64,000 bases of DNA from Symbiodinium kawagutii (Eukaryota; Sar; Dinophyceae; Suessiales; Symbiodiniaceae): the NCBI GenBank assembly GCA_009767595.1, contig VSDK01028556.1, forward strand, positions 80,050-144,049, given 5' to 3'. Both the position numbers and the translations under genes were made by a program. The notes under the pieces were generated by a model that did no database searches, was not told the DNA's origin, and was given only the letters and a program-made list of their open reading frames with translations. Shown in pieces: positions 59,689-64,000 of the stretch; position 1 is the first letter of the stretch, and each line of letters starts with the position of its first letter.

Positions 59689-59859
59689 CTATCAGCCATT
59701 CGAAATCGCCCCAATCGCCAAGGTGGGGCAGTGCCTGCACCAAGCCATTGTCTTTGGTCCAATGCCCAGGCCCCGTCTCCTGGTGGCGGAAAGCTCCATC
59801 ATGGAGCTTTTGTTGCGCATTTGCCCAGGGGAAAACTATCCGTTTTTGGCGGTCGACTC
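59689..59859 (-). CDS. Possible upstream exon: 56 codons with GPGHWTKDNG
   Basis: A TCAG acceptor and a G/GTGTCT donor enclose 171 bases open in one frame. The frame starts VDRQKRIVFPWANAQQ and ends LGDWGDFEWLI. Its exit phase (1) matches the CCCCAG acceptor at 58,327, which would join it to [15 protein letters not shown] of the ABCB gene as a continuous acidic helix-like stretch. That join is my inference. The opposite strand is also open here (59,561-59,863), so the coding strand is not beyond doubt. No family was recognised. Confidence 0.45.
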
Positions 59860-60115
59860 CTGACTTCATCCAATATTGTGGCAAGTACATCTGGAACCAC
59901 CAATCAAACTTCATACAAATGGTAACCTCTCAAAATTTCATGAAAACACATGGCAACCTATCAAAATCTCATGTTTTTGGTAACCGCTCAAACTCGGAAT
60001 GACCCGAGCCCGAACCAACAACCTTTACCAAACCCAAACCTGGATCCCATTCAACGCCCGTGGTGCTCCCCACAATTGATGGATGCACGTCCTGGTGCCC
60101 ATCGTGGTGTGATCC

Positions 60116-60188
60116 CATCCTCCAAGAAGTCACTCATGGTCCGCATGGCCAGGTCGGAGCGGTGCATGGAGATCTTATGCCCACAGAC
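60116..60188 (-). CDS. Possible upstream exon: VCGHKISM...SDFLEDG
   Basis: A CCAG acceptor at 60,190 opens a frame of 24 codons (VCGHKISMHRSD, then LAMRTMSDFLEDG). The composition is GC-rich and unlike the surrounding intron. The exit is ambiguous because a GGA is shared with the next exon. It may be an N-terminal exon of the ABCB gene or the end of a separate upstream gene on the same strand. I recognise no domain. Confidence 0.42.
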
Positions 60189-60899
60189 CTGGTCACGTGG
60201 CCCACGCGTCACGTAGCCGGAACAGCATGGGGAAATCTCCAAGGGTTTGGATGGTCAGACATGGTGATTTTAACTGCCATCAAAACCCTTGGAGAATCTG
60301 AATGATATGTTTTTAGGGGAATCTAGCATGCCTGGGGTACACCATGTTAACCATTCTTAGCCACCACCACCGTCAGCCATGACAAAGCACCTGGACATGC
60401 ACCAGTTTCACGACTTGGATTGCAGCGACCAGGGTTAGTGAAGCCATGGGAATTGTAATGTCCTATTTCTGGTAGCTGAACTAACCCGCTACGAAACCAG
60501 GACTAGTGACGGTTACAAGTTATAAGCCCTATAAGGTAGCTTATAACCCCTAGAAACCATGACTAGTGACCACTTAGGAGCCTTGGTGCACATCCAAGTA
60601 TGAGCCATTATCAATCACCACGTGCTGCCATGAAACCACAGCCGTTTCCATGAAATGGACCAACCTCATTCGTCACCACCATGATTTCACCATGGATTAA
60701 TTTGAGGCCTGACATCAACCATGATCCATGATATCCCCTAGTGTTGGGATTAAACATCATTTACCACCATCATACTCTTCACTTTATTTAACCATCATGA
60801 ACCATCATCAAAGTATCATCTACCCATAGTTTATCAATTGTTTCATACATATGTGCAATATTTCACCAGTAAACAATCATAGTCAGTAATGAAGGATCA

Positions 60900-61135
60900 T
60901 TAGCCATCATCATCATCATCATCATCATGATGATCATCATCATCATCATCACCAGCCATCATCATCAGCAACCACTGGTTGTTTTAGCTATATTGTTGGT
61001 TATTACCCCCTATTATTAACCACTATCAATGGTTATAACCCCTAAAAGCTATCATCATCATCATCATCATCAGCAGCAGCATCATCATCATCACCACCAG
61101 CCATCATCATCATCTTCATCACCACCAGCCATCGT
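60900..61135. repeat. ATC microsatellite clusters
   Basis: Runs of ATC/CAT units (60,907-60,955 with an internal ATGATGATC inversion, 61,049-61,075 and 61,083-61,130). Confidence 0.9.
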
Positions 61136-61342
61136 CATCATCAATCACCATAGTATAACCTATTGCTGCTTATTAGTCCCTATAGTTCACCATTACTTAT
61201 AACCACTGATGGGTCATCATCATCACCAGCCATCATCCTTAAGGACCATTTAAGCATCAGTCATCACTACATTCGCCATTGTATCAGCCATCCTTCCCCC
61301 TTCCAACGGCATCAGCTCCGTCGGAAACTGCTGGGCTCACAC

Positions 61343-61375
61343 AAAGCTGTGCCAACGTTTCTGGGACATCACCTC
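61343..61375 (-). CDS. Possible upstream exon (11 codons)
   Basis: This GC-rich patch is bordered by CCATCA arrays on its left and TGATGG arrays on its right, as the ABCB signature exon at 6.4 kb is. A CACAG acceptor precedes GAG GTG ATG, and a GTGTGAG donor follows after 33 bases, giving EVMSQKRWHSF. It is in phase 0 at both ends, which fits the next candidate exon at 60,188. No family is recognised. The assignment rests on splice signals and base composition only. Confidence 0.3.
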
Positions 61376-61399
61376 CTGTGCGCCGTGCACAGCGGTTGG

Positions 61400-62170
61400 A
61401 CCAGTGAATGGTGGTTAATGATGGCTAATAGAGGTTAGTTATGGCTAATGATGGTTGATGATGGTCAATGATGGCTAGTAATAGTGATGGTATATGATGG
61501 TTAATGATGGTTGATAGTGGTTGATAATGGTTTGAAACATGGGAAAATGATGATTAATAGGGCTTAATGAATGATATATGATGGTAAACTATGGTCAATA
61601 GAGCTTAATGATGGCTAATGATGGTTGATGGTGGTGAATGCTGGCTAATCATGATGATGATAATTCATGGTTAATTCTGTTTAGTAGAGCTTAATGATGG
61701 TTAGCAACATGGAAAAATGATAGTTAATGATGATTAAGGACGCTCAATAATAGTTCCTAGTGAATTAGTAGTTCCTAATGGTTGTGGTAAGTAGCGGCCG
61801 ATAAAGTTATATAGGATTCATAATGGTTAATTAATGATGATTAATTATGGCTTATGGTGGTTAATGTGGATGTGAGGTAATCCTTAATAATGGTTGGTGG
61901 TAGTTGGTGATAGGGGGTTACAGTTGGTTACAGTTGGTGGTGATTGGTAATGACCAACGATGGCTCATGGTGGTTCATGACGGTTGTTAATGATGGCTCA
62001 TGATGCTTAAGATGCGTCATGATGGTGATAATCATGATTCATGACCCTGACTGATTGCGGTTAATCAAAACCAACAGAAATGAATGGTTGTTTATGGTTA
62101 GCAATGGGCTAACAATGAGAGCTAATAAACAAACACAATGGGGAACAGGATGGATAATGACTGTTAATGA
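61400..62170. repeat. Degenerate TTAATGATGGTTGATGATGG array
   Basis: About 770 bp of irregular ATGGTTAATGATGG-like sequence on the + strand. No gene is seen here or from 62.17 to 62.65 kb. Confidence 0.85.
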
Positions 62171-62654
62171 TGATTAATTGATGATGATTAATGAGAGATC
62201 CAACTCTGAACCATCAACTCCTCCACGGATGAAAATCCGTGAAGAAAGGTAAAGTGACTCACCATTATATAGCAGTGAAAGTGGCTATCTCCCATGAACA
62301 ATTCAGATATATCAGCATTATGGACAAGTAAGTCCGTGCATACAAAACAAACGCAGAAAAGGAATGTATGCAATGGTGCATTCCAGCAGCTAGAGCTGCA
62401 AATGCCGACTGGTGGACAGTTTTGGCGCTCATTGGGTCATCAGAATTGCTGTTTTCTTGGAATTAGCGTTGTTTCCACACAAATATGCCAGACTGCCATG
62501 GAACCGACCAAAGAAACACATGTTCCCATGTAAAGTCCATGCTTCACCACAAAAAAAACATTATGTTTATTTACGTTAACAGGGATGAGGATATCAACGT
62601 TGTGATCGTTGGTGATTTAAAAAACAAGATGAAGCCCACGAACCCGAATGCTCA

Positions 62655-63878
62655 CACTCTTGGTCGGACTCTCTTGGTAAGACACTTTTGGTGAGACACT
62701 CTTGGTGGGACACTCTTGGTGAGACACTCTTGGTGGGACACTCTTGGTGAGACACTCCTGGTAAGACATTCTGACTAAGACACTCTTGCAAGACACTCTT
62801 GGTGAGACACTCTTGAAAAGACACTCTTGGTAAGACACTCTTGGTGGGACACTCTTGGGAAGACACTCTTGGGAAGACACTCTCGGTGAGACAGTCTTTG
62901 TAAGACACTCTTGGTGAGACACTCTTGGAAAGACACTCTTGGTGGGACACTCCTGGTGAGACACTCCTGGTGAGACACTCTTGGTAAGACACTCTTTGTA
63001 AGACACTCTTGTGGGACACTCTTTGTGGGACAGTCTTTGTGAGACACTCTTGGAAAGACACTCTTGGTGGGACACTCCTGGTGAGACACTCCTGGTGAGA
63101 CACTCTTGGTAAGACACTCTTTGTGAGACACTCTTTAAAAGACACTCTTTGTGAGACACTCTTTGCGAGACACTCTTTGTAAGACACTCTTTGTAAGACA
63201 CTCTTGGTGAGACACTCTTGGAAAGACACTCTTGGTGGGACACTCCTGGTGAGACACTCCTGGTGAGACACTCTTGGTAAGACACTCTTTGTGAGACACT
63301 CTTTAAAAGACACTCTTTGTGAGACACTCTTTGCGAGACACTCTTTGTAAGACACTCTTTGTAAGACACTCTTTGTAAGACACTCTTGGTAAGACACTCT
63401 TGATGGGACACTCTTGGTGAGACACTCCTGGTAAGACACTCTGAGTAAGACACGCTTGCAAGACACTCTTGGTGAGACACTCTTGGCGAGATACTCTTGG
63501 TGAGACACTCTTGGTGGGACACTCGTGGTGAGACACTCTTAGTGGGACACTCTTGGTGAGACACTCTTTGTAAGACACTTTTGGCGAGACACTCTTGGTG
63601 AGACACTCTTGGCAAGACGCTCTTTGTGGAACACTCTTTGTGAGACACTCTTTGTAAGACACTCTTTGTGAGACACTCTTTGTAAGACACTCTTGGTGAG
63701 ACACTCTTGGTGGGACACTCTTGGTGAGACAATCTTTGTGAGAAACTCTTTGCAAGACACTCTTGGTGAGACACTCTTGGTGAGACACTCTTGGTAAGAC
63801 ACTCTTGTGGGACACTTGGGACACTCTTGGTGGGACGGTCTTGGTGAGATACTCTTGGTAAGACACTCTTGGTGGGTC
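62655..63878. repeat. Minisatellite, 15-bp unit GACACTCTTGGTGAG, about 80 copies
   Basis: A 1.2-kb tandem array with many single-base variants (GACACTCTTTGTAAG, GACACTCCTGGTGAG). Higher-order duplication is visible: the stretch around 63,045-63,180 recurs around 63,225-63,360. As the unit is a multiple of three, long frames stay open on the minus strand (SVSPR, VSHQECLTK). No splice, start or composition evidence supports a protein. Confidence 0.96.
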
Positions 63879-63879
63879 A

Positions 63880-64000
63880 CTACACCAACACACCACACCA
63901 CACCAACACACCACACCAACACACCAACCACACCACACCACACCACACCACACCACAGAACACCACAGAACACCACACTACACCACACCACACCACACCA
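63880..64000. repeat. ACACC/CACCA microsatellite
   Basis: Irregular ACACCACACCA repeats to the window edge, directly after the minisatellite. The repeat continues beyond the window. Confidence 0.95.

Noticed and set aside
59689-59859. Alpha-galactosidase-like reading of GPGHW
   Set aside because: Only five residues match and the surrounding sequence does not follow that family.
60900-61135. CRISPR-like array
   Set aside because: Plain trinucleotide microsatellites without unique spacers, in eukaryotic DNA.
62594-63991. Long minus-strand open frames (up to 385 codons)
   Set aside because: They are the three frames of a 15-bp minisatellite; no start context, splice sites or non-repetitive sequence support a protein.

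Overview
The window is eukaryotic nuclear DNA, most probably from a dinoflagellate. I base this on the splice sites that can be read directly. About 48 short exons on the minus strand join in frame only if introns begin with a mixture of GT, GC and GA and end in AG, usually followed by G. That mixture is known for dinoflagellate genes. Exons are GC-rich, while the intron sequence is AT-richer, highly repetitive and full of small inverted-repeat elements. I cannot name the species.

One gene fills nearly the whole window. It is a full-size ABC exporter of subfamily B (P-glycoprotein/MDR type), read right to left from about 58.3 kb (possibly about 61.4 kb) to 1.3 kb, with its last exon beyond the left edge. 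I could place about 1,240 codons in the order TMD1 (56.5-39.8 kb), NBD1 (38.3-28.2 kb), linker (28.3-23.9 kb), TMD2 (23.9-13.5 kb), NBD2 (12.8-1.3 kb). Walker A, signature, Walker B, D-loop and H-loop are visible in both nucleotide-binding domains. The exon carrying the NBD2 Q-loop, an NBD1 entry linker and the C-terminal tail were not found. Exon lengths and phases agree at most junctions, so the model is largely self-checking.

Two other coding units lie inside introns of this gene, on the same strand. At 48,862-47,891 there is a small three-exon gene for a protein with a signal peptide. At 3,924-3,154 there is a proline/glycine-rich repeat protein broken over several frames, probably a pseudogene. 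An open frame at 2,880-2,524 is also coding-like.

The rest is intron sequence. It contains at least eight families of about 90-130 bp elements with terminal inverted repeats (MITE-like). It also contains degenerate CCATCA/TGATGG arrays, several tandem duplications (47, 118 and 120 bp units), a composite block at 42.1-43.3 kb, and a large 15-bp minisatellite at 62.65-63.88 kb followed by an ACACC microsatellite. Several introns are flanked by direct repeats of 5-10 bp, and one element family sits just inside several donor sites. Together these suggest that many introns arose by insertion of mobile elements (introners). No rRNA, tRNA, CRISPR array or clear promoter was seen.
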